This document shows, in pieces, positions 44,640 to 53,930 of a stretch of DNA of 64,000 nt. The notes under the pieces are model-generated. The model ran no database searches. It saw nothing but the letters and a program-made list of their open reading frames with translations, and was not told the origin of the DNA. Numbering within the stretch: the first letter of the stretch is position 1; the number at the start of each line of letters is the position of its first letter. The position numbers and the translations under genes are program-made. This DNA comes from Isoetes taiwanensis. Taxonomy: Eukaryota; Streptophyta; Lycopodiopsida; Isoetales; Isoetaceae. Location: assembly GCA_021234155.1 (NCBI GenBank), contig JAJEKV010000124.1, positions 1,366,001-1,430,000 of the forward strand. The letters are read 5' to 3'.

Positions 44640-45539
44640 TTGCCAATGGCAAACAGGGACCTCGACACATTCTTCCGAAAACCACCACGCAGCGTGCCTC
44701 AACAATCAAGGTATCAACCAGCTCCTGCAGCAACTCCTCAGATGGATCAACAAGCCCAGGAAGAGATTTATCAGGCTCTCAATCCTCCAGTTCAACCGTC
44801 CAATTGGGTTGGCTTGGTTTCACGCCAGACTAGGGCGTCACGCCCCTTGGCCATCCTTCCTCATGATACGCAACCTGCTTTTGCCATTGACACGATCCCT
44901 CATGCTGAGGACAGGAAGGTTCACTTTGCCCCAGATCTGGATAAACTCATGCCTCATGTCATGCCCAAAGTCAGACAAAGTATTCTGAATCTCATGCAAG
45001 CTGCGGAAGGACGCACACTGGCTAATGTACATGCCACCACCAGAGCTCAGCAGCGTCAGGATGCACCTCCATCATCTCAACCTCCACACTCTCAGACATA
45101 TCCGAATATTGCTGCAGAGGTGGAGCTTCTCAAAGAAGTTGTTGCTTCATTACCCCACACTCCTGCTCCATTGGATACAACTGATCCATTTTCTCATGTG
45201 CCGTTGGAACTCCAAGAGGAGCTAGCCAAAATCAAAATTCCTTTAAGTCTGGCAACTATTTTGAAACTGTGTCCTGCTCTCAAAGACCAGTTGCCCCTTC
45301 CCACGGTTTTGGTTGGGGCCGTCGCTACCTCCACACCCACGGTACATGCCACGGTGGGCAATCAACAAGTCAACCATGTTCAAATTGACGGGGGTAGTGC
45401 TGTCAATCTCATCATGGATAAACTCCGCAAGCAAATGGGCATCAAACAACTTTATCGTGCCCCCTATGACATCAAATTAGCTAATGGCCATATCACGCAC
45501 CCTCAAGGCGTCACGCCTCTTCTTCACATCAATATATAG
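44640..45539 (+). pseudogene. Tat-like protease region
   Basis: A 299-residue open frame. The last 80 residues contain VQIDGGSAVNLI, the retropepsin active site with DGGS in place of DTGS as is usual in Tat/Athila elements. The sequence LANGHITHPQGVTPL resembles the start of the flap region. The next frame (45557-46135) continues FGVWKAGEDPGDYEMLVGRPFL, the protease C-terminus (ILGRPF-like). A frame change near 45540 separates them. Confidence 0.85.
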
Positions 45540-46334
45540 GCGATCTCAGATTCCCCTTGGAATTTGGTGTTTGGAAAGCAGGGGAAGATCCAGGTGATTA
45601 TGAAATGTTGGTTGGCAGACCTTTTCTCCGTCAGGCCAAGACTATCCATTACTGGGCCACGGACCAGTTAGTCATTACAGATGGTCACCTCAATGCCACT
45701 ATGGACCTGGAAACTGGCAAGATCATTTCGGTCGAAAATGCTGAACCTTCGCTCTCAGACACCGATTCTGAGGAAGCACAAAACATTTATCAAGTTCAGG
45801 CTCCTCCAGCGAGTCTGTCTTTGTCATCCTACCCTGAATATGCTGATCCTTGGGGCGAGATGACTCTTGATCAGGACCAGGCTGTGGCTGCTTTACTTGA
45901 CCCCTACCTGGCTCCTTGCAATCGCATCCAACGTGTTGATCACTTTTCAGATACAGACATTCCTCCAGACACAATCGATGTCCACGCCGTCATGAAGCAA
46001 CCATTGCTTGATGACGCTCAGCAACCACTCTTCTTCACCACGCAGAGTGCCACTCATTCTGTCATCTGTCATGTTTCAACCTCCTGGTCATGTTGTTCAA
46101 GACACGGAAGTTGTCCCACACATTCAAACTCCTGATGTGGAGATAGTGGATGTTGGCAACAATCAGCCTGTCCGCCTTGCTGCAAATCTCCCGACCACCT
46201 ATCGAGCACGCGCCATCACGCTCTTCAAAAAGTTCAAACAGATTTTTGCCTGGAGCTATAAAGATCTTCGGGGTATCAACAAAAACTTGGGGGAACTCAC
46301 CATTCCTACCAAATCAGATGCACGTCCTGTATAG

Positions 46335-46931
46335 CAACGACAGTACCGGCTCAACCCAAATTACCGTGACAGAGTCAAGGCTGAAATTGACAAACTCCTC
46401 GCTGCAGGTTTGATCTATGAGGTCAAACATTCTGAATGGGTGAGCCCCATCGTCATTGCTCTCAAACACAATGGTAAGATCCGCGTTTGCGTGGACTATC
46501 GGAAACTCAATCAGGCCATGGAGCGTGATCACTTCCCACTTCCCTTCAGAGACCAGGTTCTGGAAGAGGTCGCTGGTCATGAAATGTACTCCTTCATGGA
46601 TGGTTTTTCTGGCTACAACCAAATCTCAATCAAAGAATCTGATCAACTCAAGACTACCTTCACCACCCCGTGGGGAACTTTTGCCTACAAGGTGGTTCCT
46701 TTTGGATTATCAAACTCTCCATCAACATTTCAACGCATCATGCTCTCAGTTTTTCATGATTATATGAAGGAGAAACCCTTTCTCCAGATTTTTCAAGATG
46801 ACTTTTCTGCCTATAGTTCTATGGATGACCACCTGGATAAATTAGAGCTCGTCTTTCGAAATTTGATGAGTCTGGCATTAGTCTCAATCCTAACAAATGC
46901 ACCTTCTGTGTCACCTCCGGTGTTCTGTTAG
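46335..46931 (+). pseudogene. Tat-like reverse transcriptase
   Basis: Open from 46410: WVSPIVIALKHNGKIRVCVD, RKLNQAMERDHFPLPF, FMDGFSGYNQISI (motif A), FGLSNSPSTFQRIM, and IFQDDFSAYSSMDDHLDKL at the active site, where Athila/Tat usually has a Y/F-x-DD with Leu. The two catalytic Asp are present. A stop at about 46321 (TAG after ARPV) and frame changes near 46870 and 46930 bound the domain. Confidence 0.92.
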
Positions 46932-46936
46932 GTCAT

Positions 46937-47480
46937 GTGGTCAGTAAAGCAGGTATCACCACCGATCCTGCCAAAATCAGTTGCGTGCTCAAAGCTCAAG
47001 CACCATCTAATATCAAAGAGACACGTTCTTTCCTGGGCAAGGTAAATTATTATTCCACCTTCATTCCTGGACTTGCAGCCATTGCTGATCCCATTCATAA
47101 ACTCACGGGTGATGAATCCACTTGGGCTTGGAATTCCCAGGCGGATGCTGCTTTCCAACAGTTGAAGATTTTGCTTACTTAGGCCCCCGTGCTTGTTCCT
47201 CCTCAATGGGACAAGCCCTTTCACGTTCATGTCGATGTCTCCGCCTTTGCTATTGGTGCTGTCCTCTCACAAGCCTTTGATGCGCACACAGATAAACCGA
47301 ATCGTTATGCCGGCCCGAAAAACTCAATCTGGCGAGCGCAACTTCTCGCCCCGAGGGAGGGGCCTTGGGCTTAATTTTTTGTGTCCAACGTTTCCGTCAT
47401 TATCTCTTGGGCAGTCAAATCAAATTCTTTGTTGACCATCAAACACTTCTCTATCTGATCAACAAATCCATACAGGCGAG
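46937..47480 (+). pseudogene. Tat-like RT thumb and RNase H (broken)
   Basis: SKAGITTDPAKISCVLKAQ and TRSFLGKVNYYSTFIPGLA are the usual connection between RT and RNase H. HVHVDVSAFAIGAVLSQ holds the first RNase H acidic residue. A TAG at 47180-47182 and a frame change near 47330 break it. The remainder (FVDHQTLLYL-like at about 47430) is in another frame. Confidence 0.85.
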
Positions 47481-47839
47481 AATTGCTTTCGTTAGGTCCT
47501 TCTTCTGCAAAATTTGCTCCTTTTGAAATTGTTCATAAAGCGGAGCAAATCTCATGTAGATCCCGGATTATCTCTCACGCATTCACACAGATGATCCCTC
47601 CACGGGAGTTTCAGATGCTTTTCCTGATGCTCAGCTCTTTTTGGTCACGGCCATGCCACATTAGTTTCATAACTACCAGCAGTATCTTCTCACTGGTGCT
47701 CTTCCCTCCAAAGATCCCACGCTCTCTCCAAAAAAACTTAGATCCCATCACCGTCAATTTCTCCGTGAGGTCCGTGACTACAACATGGTTGCGAGGCCAT
47801 CTTTACAAGCGGCGGCAAGGATCACGGTCCTCCGTGCCA

Positions 47840-48802
47840 GGAAACCTTCCTCATGAAGTGCGATATTGTTCGAGAAGCACATGAAGGGCTAGGTGGAGGT
47901 CATTTTCATGGTGACACCACGACGCGCCAAAATACTTCTCGCGAGGTTATTTACGCCCACGCTCTTCAGGGCGCTCACGCTCCGCCCGCACGTGTGATGT
48001 ATGTCAGCGTGTGGGTCGGCCCACGGCCCGTGACGCTCTCCCGTTGACGCCGGTCGCCACGCCACTACCTTTCAGCAAATGGGGAATGGACTTTGTGGGA
48101 CCTATAGACCCTCCTGCGCGGCACACCCGTGCCCGCTACATTCTGGTTCTCACTGATTATGCTACCAAATGGGCGGAGGCTTGCGCACTTCTAGACAACA
48201 CGGCAGCAAGCACGGCCAAGGTCATCTATACGCAAATCATCACGCGTTTTGGCTGTCCCACGAAATTGGTCAGTGATCGAGGTGTTCATTTTGTCAATCA
48301 CACTATCAAGGAGCTGACGGATTATCTGCTGATACATCATCGCAAAAGCACACCTTACTATCCTCAAGGGAATGGTTTGGCTGAAAGCACCAACAAGACT
48401 CTCATCACTATTCTCAAAAAAATTTGTGACGCTTCTCGCACAGACCGGCAAGACAAACTCCCTACTGTTCTTTGGGCTTACAACTGTTGTTTCAAGATTG
48501 CTACTGGTCACACTCCTTTTAAGTTGGTTTATGGGCAAGAAGCCTTGATGCCTTTTGAATATGTTCTTCCGACACTTCGTTTCCACCTTGCTACCACTCA
48601 TAACCCACCTGGAGCTCTTCAAGAACGAGTTTACCAGCTTGAACAATTGGATGAACTTAGGAGAGATGCTTATATTCGGGTTCTTCATGGCCAACAGTTG
48701 CGGAAATCTTTGCATGACAGACATCTGAAGACCAAAACTTTTCAAGAAGGTGGTTTGGTTTTGCTTTATGATTCTAGTTACAAAATTTTTCGGGGAAGTT
48801 AA
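47840..48802 (+). pseudogene. Tat-like integrase
   Basis: The zinc-binding part is frame-broken (HEVRYC near 47855, CDVCQRVGRPTARD near 47995). The catalytic core is intact in 48011-48802: WGMDFVGPIDPP, LVSDRGVHFVN and YPQGNGLAESTNKT give the D-D-E triad, followed by the usual GHTPFKLVYGQEALMP. There is no chromodomain; a short C-terminal FNGFGPYQIVQV-like piece follows near 48810 in another frame and runs into stops. Confidence 0.92.
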
Positions 48803-49188
48803 AGTTCAATGGCTTTGGTCCTTATCAAATTGTTCAAGTCATTACAACCCGGCATTTTTAGTTAGATGGCACTCCATTACCTACAGCGGTTAATGGCTTT
48901 TAAGCCTCAAACAATTTCATCACAAAGACCTCTGATCTGACGATCATACACGATGCGAGAACAAGATTACGAATCCACGGATAGTGACTAAAAGCGGCAT
49001 ATTTATATTATAGGAGGAAAATTTTTACAAAATGAGGCGAGCCCATCTACTTCATATGGGCTGAGAGCCCTATGGGCAGAGCCCTATTTACAAAATCCTA
49101 AGTTTAAAGAAAAACCCTCTACTCGGGTTGGGAGGCGGAGGTGATCACGAGGATGTGGTAGTAGTTCTTCTCTGGATCCCGGTAGCGG

Positions 49189-49386
49189 TCACGCAGCACC
49201 ACCTCCATGGCGTTGGTCGGAGGGGGTGGGATGCTTTCGACCATCCCCTTTGCACCAGCCATCCATAGGGATGCCAAGGTTGTGGCATTTCCAGAGGTCC
49301 AGACAATTCATCTTGCAGGTGATCCATTCCTGGCAATTGGTAGGCATCGTGCAGTTCTCGTTCAAACCAGCCGCTGCCATACTCAT
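49189..49386 (-). CDS. Small cysteine-rich antisense ORF within Tat-like element
   Basis: ATG at 49386 opens a 65-codon minus-strand frame, MSMAAAGLNENC onward, with six cysteines between residues 12 and 48 in C-x5-C-x5-C-x3-C-x5-C-x11-C-like spacing. A clean TATA box (CTATATAAG) is 39-47 bases upstream. An overlapping frame (49145-49504) covers the same DNA and its end runs to EKNYYHILVITSASQ-like text in yet another frame, so one indel may have shortened the protein. Tat-group elements are known to carry antisense genes between pol and the 3' LTR. No signal peptide is evident. Function unknown. Confidence 0.5.
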   Translation of the reverse strand: MSMAAAGLNENCTMPTNCQEWITCKMNCLDLWKCHNLGIPMDGWCKGDGRKHPTPSDQRHGGGAA

Positions 49387-49424
49387 GGTCGCAAAAGGGT
49401 GTCTCAGCTTCGCCCACTGCTCGT

Positions 49425-49433
49425 CTTATATAG
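49425..49433 (-). promoter_or_regulatory. TATA box of antisense ORF
   Basis: CTATATAAG on the minus strand in otherwise GC-moderate DNA, about 40 bases before the antisense ATG; well placed for a short 5' UTR. Confidence 0.5.
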
Positions 49434-50055
49434 CCCAACCGCTTGGAACTCTGCCGACGTGGACCAATCATCAAATTGCTAACGTGGTTGCAATGCAAGG
49501 CCATTTCTAAATCCAGAATCTTTTCTCCTGCCGCCTATCTAGCCATGGTACCTTCTGACATTTCCCTTTTATGATATCCCACTTCGAGTTGCCAGCATTA
49601 AATGACATTCCTTCCTTTCAAGCCCGTCGCACATTAATGTTTGTACCTTCGCCAGCTATCACATCCGATCATTCCTTCACGTCTCATCTCCACCGTTCAT
49701 AGCTTCTCCCTTAACTGCTTGGGGACTTAGCCAAATTTTTGCCTCTCAATGCGCCTTCTTTGCATCTATAAGCCACACGGCACCATCAGCGTTCTTTGTT
49801 TCATTCTCATCCGCCCCGCCGCACACTTGTCGCGCCCCCTAACACTTTTAGTCTATCTTAAGTTTTTGTCTTACGCTCTCAGCCCTCGGCTTCTCAAGGC
49901 AGTTCTTTCGGGTTCCCTTCGGCGGCTCTTAGCCATGGGCTCAACCCAAATTCCCTCAACTTCAAGCTTCTGCTCCACGGGATCCGACTCTTTTTGAGTC
50001 TGTAACTTTCTCAACACCAACTTTTCGGGATGCCCTAGCAGGTCCAAGTCGAGAT

Positions 50056-50910
50056 GTGGCAGAGCGCCATGGGCTTTATCCGTTCTCCACACAGGAACTC
50101 CCTGCACCCAATCCGGCGCAACTGAAGCAGTTTGTCGCTCACATAATCAACAGCCCGGAAGGATACACCACCACGGTCGATGGCACCACCATTTTGCTCA
50201 CTCCTGTTCTGATTTCTGAGGTATTCCAAATTCCTCTTGACAGACCTTCTTTATCTTGGGCTGCCTTACAGGACCAGGATGTCACTAAGTTTGGCGTTGT
50301 TCCTTATCAAGCCAACATGCATCGCCTCACCAACATTGCAAAGACCCACGATACTTTTGTTAAGTTTCTGTGGCGAAAGTTCTATGGGTATTCCATCAAG
50401 AATACCCATATCAATAAACCGTTTTATAACACTATCGTGATGGCCGTCTATTCCCCTCATCCAATTGATTGGCCACAAATTTTGTTCTACCGACTTCTCC
50501 ATGAAATTCATCGCGTCCGTGTAGCACCTTCTTCAGGCTCTGACACGTCTGTGGGTGCTCACCTCCAGGCCATCATCCGTCATTATCTTCCTGTCACCCG
50601 CCCAGGGTCTCCTTCCACTTCTCATGCATCCACTCATCAATCCTTTCATCCCTTCCTCACAACCAGCAGGCTGAGACTTCACGCCCTCATCTTTCTCCTG
50701 GTCACGATCAACATCAAGAAAAGCCTATTAATGTCTCCTCTTCCTCCACGGAATCCATGCCCTCCACTTCTCATCATGCTTCTCAGACGTCCCAGACCCA
50801 TCACCAACAGGGCCCCGCACCTCCACCTCCTCACCAAGCCCTGTATCAATACCAGCAAGATGTCCAAGCTGTTGTTCTCCAGCTTCAGGACTCACAAGAA
50901 GTCTTCATGA
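50056..50910 (+). CDS. Extra ORF (aORF) after integrase, unknown function
   Basis: 284-codon sense frame, first in-frame start a GTG at 50056 (MAERHG if initiated), open upstream to a TAG near 49930. The first 180 residues are well behaved (FVAHIINSPEGYTTTVDGT, LISEVFQIPLDRPSLSW, KFLWRKFYGYSI) and resemble in style the plant-transposon proteins encoded by Athila-type elements. From about 50620 the translation becomes low-complexity, and the overlapping frame 50757-51275 takes over with a coiled coil, so a frameshift near 50650-50760 is likely. It occupies the place where Athila/Tat elements have env-like or other accessory genes. Role not known. Confidence 0.55.
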   Translation: MAERHGLYPFSTQELPAPNPAQLKQFVAHIINSPEGYTTTVDGTTILLTPVLISEVFQIPLDRPSLSWAALQDQDVTKFGVVPYQANMHRLTNIAKTHDTFVKFLWRKFYGYSIKNTHINKPFYNTIVMAVYSPHPIDWPQILFYRLLHEIHRVRVAPSSGSDTSVGAHLQAIIRHYLPVTRPGSPSTSHASTHQSFHPFLTTSRLRLHALIFLLVTINIKKSLLMSPLPPRNPCPPLLIMLLRRPRPITNRAPHLHLLTKPCINTSKMSKLLFSSFRTHKKSS

Positions 50911-51275
50911 ATGGTGTTCAGGCCTACATTGAAGCCACGGAAGCCGTTCACAGGGATCTTCAAGCTGCCCACACGCAAGTTCAAACCCTGGAAGACAAAG
51001 TTCAACAGAAGCACGAGGCTCTCTTACAGGCCCGTGACGCTCTCAAGACTGCGCAAGACCAGACCACCCTCCTTGCTGATCAACAGGCTCAGTTACAATC
51101 CACAATTCAAGAATTGCTTGAGCAGAACAAAGCCAAGGATACACTTCTGGGTGACAAGGAAAAAGCCATTGCAGATCTTAACACTATGTATACTGAGCTC
51201 TCTCACAATTACCACGCCCAAATTCAAGAGCTCAAGGAGCACAATGAGCAGCTCCCCTTCTCCAGGACCAACTGA
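50757..51275 (+). CDS. Coiled-coil segment of the aORF
   Basis: 172 residues: a short H/Q/P-rich start, then heptad-rich helix from about residue 45 (LQAAHTQVQTLEDKVQQKHEAL.., LADQQAQLQ, LLEQNKAKDTLL, KEKAIADLN). Probably the continuation of the 50056 frame after a frameshift; such coiled coils suggest self-association. A second frame change near 51260 leads to further Q/E-rich helix up to a TAA near 51528. Confidence 0.55.
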   Translation: MPSTSHHASQTSQTHHQQGPAPPPPHQALYQYQQDVQAVVLQLQDSQEVFMNGVQAYIEATEAVHRDLQAAHTQVQTLEDKVQQKHEALLQARDALKTAQDQTTLLADQQAQLQSTIQELLEQNKAKDTLLGDKEKAIADLNTMYTELSHNYHAQIQELKEHNEQLPFSRTN

Positions 51276-51562
51276 CCACGCTGCAAAGTCAGGTCACATC
51301 TCTTCAGACTCAGCTTACAGAAGCACAGAAACAAAAAATCATTGATGATGCAGAGATTGCCACGCTCTGACTCCATACTCCTGCGCAATCCTCTTCACAT
51401 GGCACGCTTCCTCACAAAAGGTTCCGTGATCAATCACGTCTCCTGCTGGAAAAGGACAATCAGATCCGCAACCTAGAACATCAACTCCAGCAAGCTGTTC
51501 AATCCGCAGAAGAAGCCCAAAATAAATAAGAGGGCTATATTGATATTGCTACCCACATTCCT

Positions 51563-52239
51563 GTGGATTTCTCTACTCCTACCAGTTATCTGGATTATGT
51601 GGTTGCCCGCCGCCACCTTTTTCTTCTAAAGTGGTATGCGGCAGACGGCCAGGTTAATGCCCAGCCACTACGCAGTGCGGATTTTCTAAGGATCTGGCCG
51701 GATCTTTCTGTTGAAGACAAAGGTCTCCTCTGTGCTCTTTTGGTATTTGATCTCATCAGCTGTGAGGATCCTGATTTGGTCATTTTTCGAGTTGTTCAGC
51801 CGATGGCCTATATTTTTCATGATTTTTATCTGGCTGATTCACAAGACAAATTCAGAGATGAGGAACATCGCATTTTCAAGGCAACCCTCATACACACTGG
51901 TTGTTATTGGACACCAACCCGCATCTACAGGATCATGATAAGTCTCACACTCTTGGACAAGAGTACATGCCTGAGCTTGCTCATCACTTACCTCTGTGGC
52001 AAGCAGAAACACTGGAACAGGTACGGAAAAATTTAGCGCATCCTGAGGATCTTCAATTTGCCCAGATTTATATGCAGCACTTAGGAGGCTACAATCAACT
52101 GTGTGCCCTTCTGGAAAGCAAGACCATACCCACGGGTTGGGTTAATCCTCCTGTCTATACTCAGCTCTCTGCTTCAGAGTGGGACAAGTGGTGCTGTGCT
52201 CTTGATCAAGACCTTGTTCGGGAACTTCGGGGGCGGTAG
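51563..52239 (+). CDS. Second extra ORF in Tat-like element, unknown
   Basis: 51563-52036 and the overlapping 51901-52239 read as one protein broken near 51930: YLDYVVARRHLFLLKWYAAD, FLRIWPDLSVEDKGLL, then LGQEYMPELAHHLPLWQAET and SEWDKWCCALDQDLVREL. Globular composition, tryptophan-rich, no family recognised. It may be the end of the same aORF. Confidence 0.45.
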
Positions 52240-52257
52240 CGGCAGCCCACCCCAGGC

Positions 52258-52692
52258 ATGGCTCACTCTCCATATGCTTCACTAGGAGTCCCTCCACGCC
52301 CCAGGTTTCTCACCTCTGACTGGCGTCTTCCCTTTTGGACCAAAGTCCTGGAAGGCCACGCTGGGTGGACTCCTCCTCAGATTTCCACGGATCTCCGCTG
52401 GGATCCACGTTTTGTCAGAAGATCCAATTGGGAGGATGGTGCCACCTTGGACCACACCGAAAATGGATATATATTACCAATGGCGTGGTTGGCAAGCGCC
52501 GCTCATCTTGTCCATGGCCTTGATGCCTTCTTGGAAAATGCAGCCACCTCTGGATCGCCGGTTCGCGAGTCAAGCGGTTTTACGTGCTCCTCGATCGGCT
52601 CGCTCAATGGCGGTGTCCTATTTTTTATTGCAACCCGAATGCCCGCGTCGGTGCCCGCGCCGGACCTACCTTCTCATGGAATGCCCGGTTAA
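52258..52692 (+). CDS. Third extra ORF segment, unknown
   Basis: 144 codons from ATG 52258 (MAHSPYASLGVPPRPRFL). WRLPFWTKVLEGHAGWTPP and DPRFVRRSNWEDGATLDHTE are followed by text that looks out of frame after about 52480. No family recognised. The 52700-52900 region continues in another frame (LIGRITRLGSTLTKLFKHAG). Confidence 0.4.
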   Translation: MAHSPYASLGVPPRPRFLTSDWRLPFWTKVLEGHAGWTPPQISTDLRWDPRFVRRSNWEDGATLDHTENGYILPMAWLASAAHLVHGLDAFLENAATSGSPVRESSGFTCSSIGSLNGGVLFFIATRMPASVPAPDLPSHGMPG

Positions 52693-52913
52693 TCCCTTAG
52701 GGGCACATCGCCCTTAGCGAAGACATGTGCGCTCAGTTTCTCATTGGCCGGATCACGCGCTTGGGCTCAACACTCACGAAGCTCTTCAAACACGCCGGGG
52801 ATCTCGCCGGCAATTACCACAATGGCGCCCGTCCTCATTATCGTGAGGATCACTTTCAAAGCTAGGGTTCCCGCCCTGAAACACTTCCTCCTTTTCTTCA
52901 CCACGAGTGTAGC

Positions 52914-52928
52914 CGTTTGGTGGGGAAG
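52914..52928 (+). promoter_or_regulatory. Polypurine tract of Tat-like element
   Basis: GTTTGGTGGGGAAG directly before the 3' LTR. Confidence 0.6.
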
Positions 52929-53509
52929 TGTTAGTCTGTATGTCCAAATACGAGGACTATTAATCTGCCAGGCAGACCGGTCAAGAACAAGGATCCGCGA
53001 TCGAGGCACCAATTCGGTCGTCCAAGGGCCAGCCCTTGAAAGACCAAGCATGCGCCGAACCCACCTTGATCAAAGGCGTGCCGCGGCCAAGAGGAGGCCG
53101 CCGCAGAAATGACGCGCTGTCACCATCTGCGCCATTTCAGGGTCTCAAGAGGAACCTCCAGCGTTAAACCAAATCGAGCCTCCTTCGGAGTCACGCACCG
53201 AGCTTTGGCCGAGTATCTATATTGGGCCAAAGGCCATTGTACTATATATATGAGTAGATCTAGCCCTCACGGAGGGATGAGTTTTTGGTCTTATCTCACT
53301 TCTGTCTTCTCTCGATTGCGAGAGCTCATGTAGTTTTGTTCTCTTCATTGTGTTCTACATTGTTCTTTTTGTTTTTTTGTTGTCTCTTTTCCCTTCCTTA
53401 GTCTCTTTTGCAAATCCCGCGTGACACAGCTACCGGATTCTCCTGTTTGATCCACGGGTCCTCACAGCAGGGCTGTCTTGCAGGAGTTCCCGAACCCAGA
53501 TCCAAAACA
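52929..53509 (+). repeat. 3' LTR of Tat-like element
   Basis: 581 bases, TGTTAGTC to AAAACA. The TATA-like CTATATATATGAG is near 53241. It is nearly identical to the 5' LTR over the last 380 bases and indel-rich in the first 200. Confidence 0.95.
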
Positions 53510-53930
53510 AAAATCTTGATGAAATCTTAGAGTTTTTTTTAAGATTTTGCAAAGAGCCACAATAAAATGTTCTAAAATGTTTCATAATAAAGGTGTACAA
53601 TATAAATCTTGAAAAAAAATGTTCTAGATGCTCAGGGCAAGCGCCTCAGTCCAAAAATAGAAAGTGTTTTAAAAATGTTGCACAGATCCAAAATAGATTA
53701 TTTTGAAAGGTTCTAAATGCTCATGGATAAGGACCTCAATCAAAATAGAAAATTCTAAGAGAATCTAGGGGAATCTTCATAAATGCTAAATATAGTACAT
53801 AGAATGTTGAAGAATATAGAGGAATCACAAGAGAATCTCAGTAGAATCGTTGGTTACCTAGAGCACGACAGTGCCTTGCCCCATAAGAACATGCTAAAAC
53901 TGGAACAATGTGCTGTAGGACGCATTAAAT
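53510..53930. repeat. Composite satellite S, remainder after Tat-like insertion
   Basis: The TTCTAGA block resumes with GAATCTAGGGGAATCTTCATA. The link GAACATGCTAAAACTGGAAC at 53888 onward matches that at 41088, and CTGTAGGACGCATT precedes the end of recognisable satellite. Confidence 0.75.

Larger units (their letters stand above)
41765..53509 (+). mobile_element. Complete Ty3/gypsy element, Tat/Athila-like, 11.7 kb
   Basis: LTRs at 41765-42343 and 52929-53509, both TGTTAGTC...AAAACA, flanked by the 5-base duplication AAAAT (41760-41764 and 53510-53514). Order: PBS, gag (split by a MITE), protease, RT, RNase H, integrase without chromodomain, an antisense ORF, further sense ORFs of unknown role, polypurine tract. 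Extra ORFs after integrase and the PBS type point to the Tat/Athila branch. Many frame breaks mean it is not autonomous as written. Confidence 0.95.
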
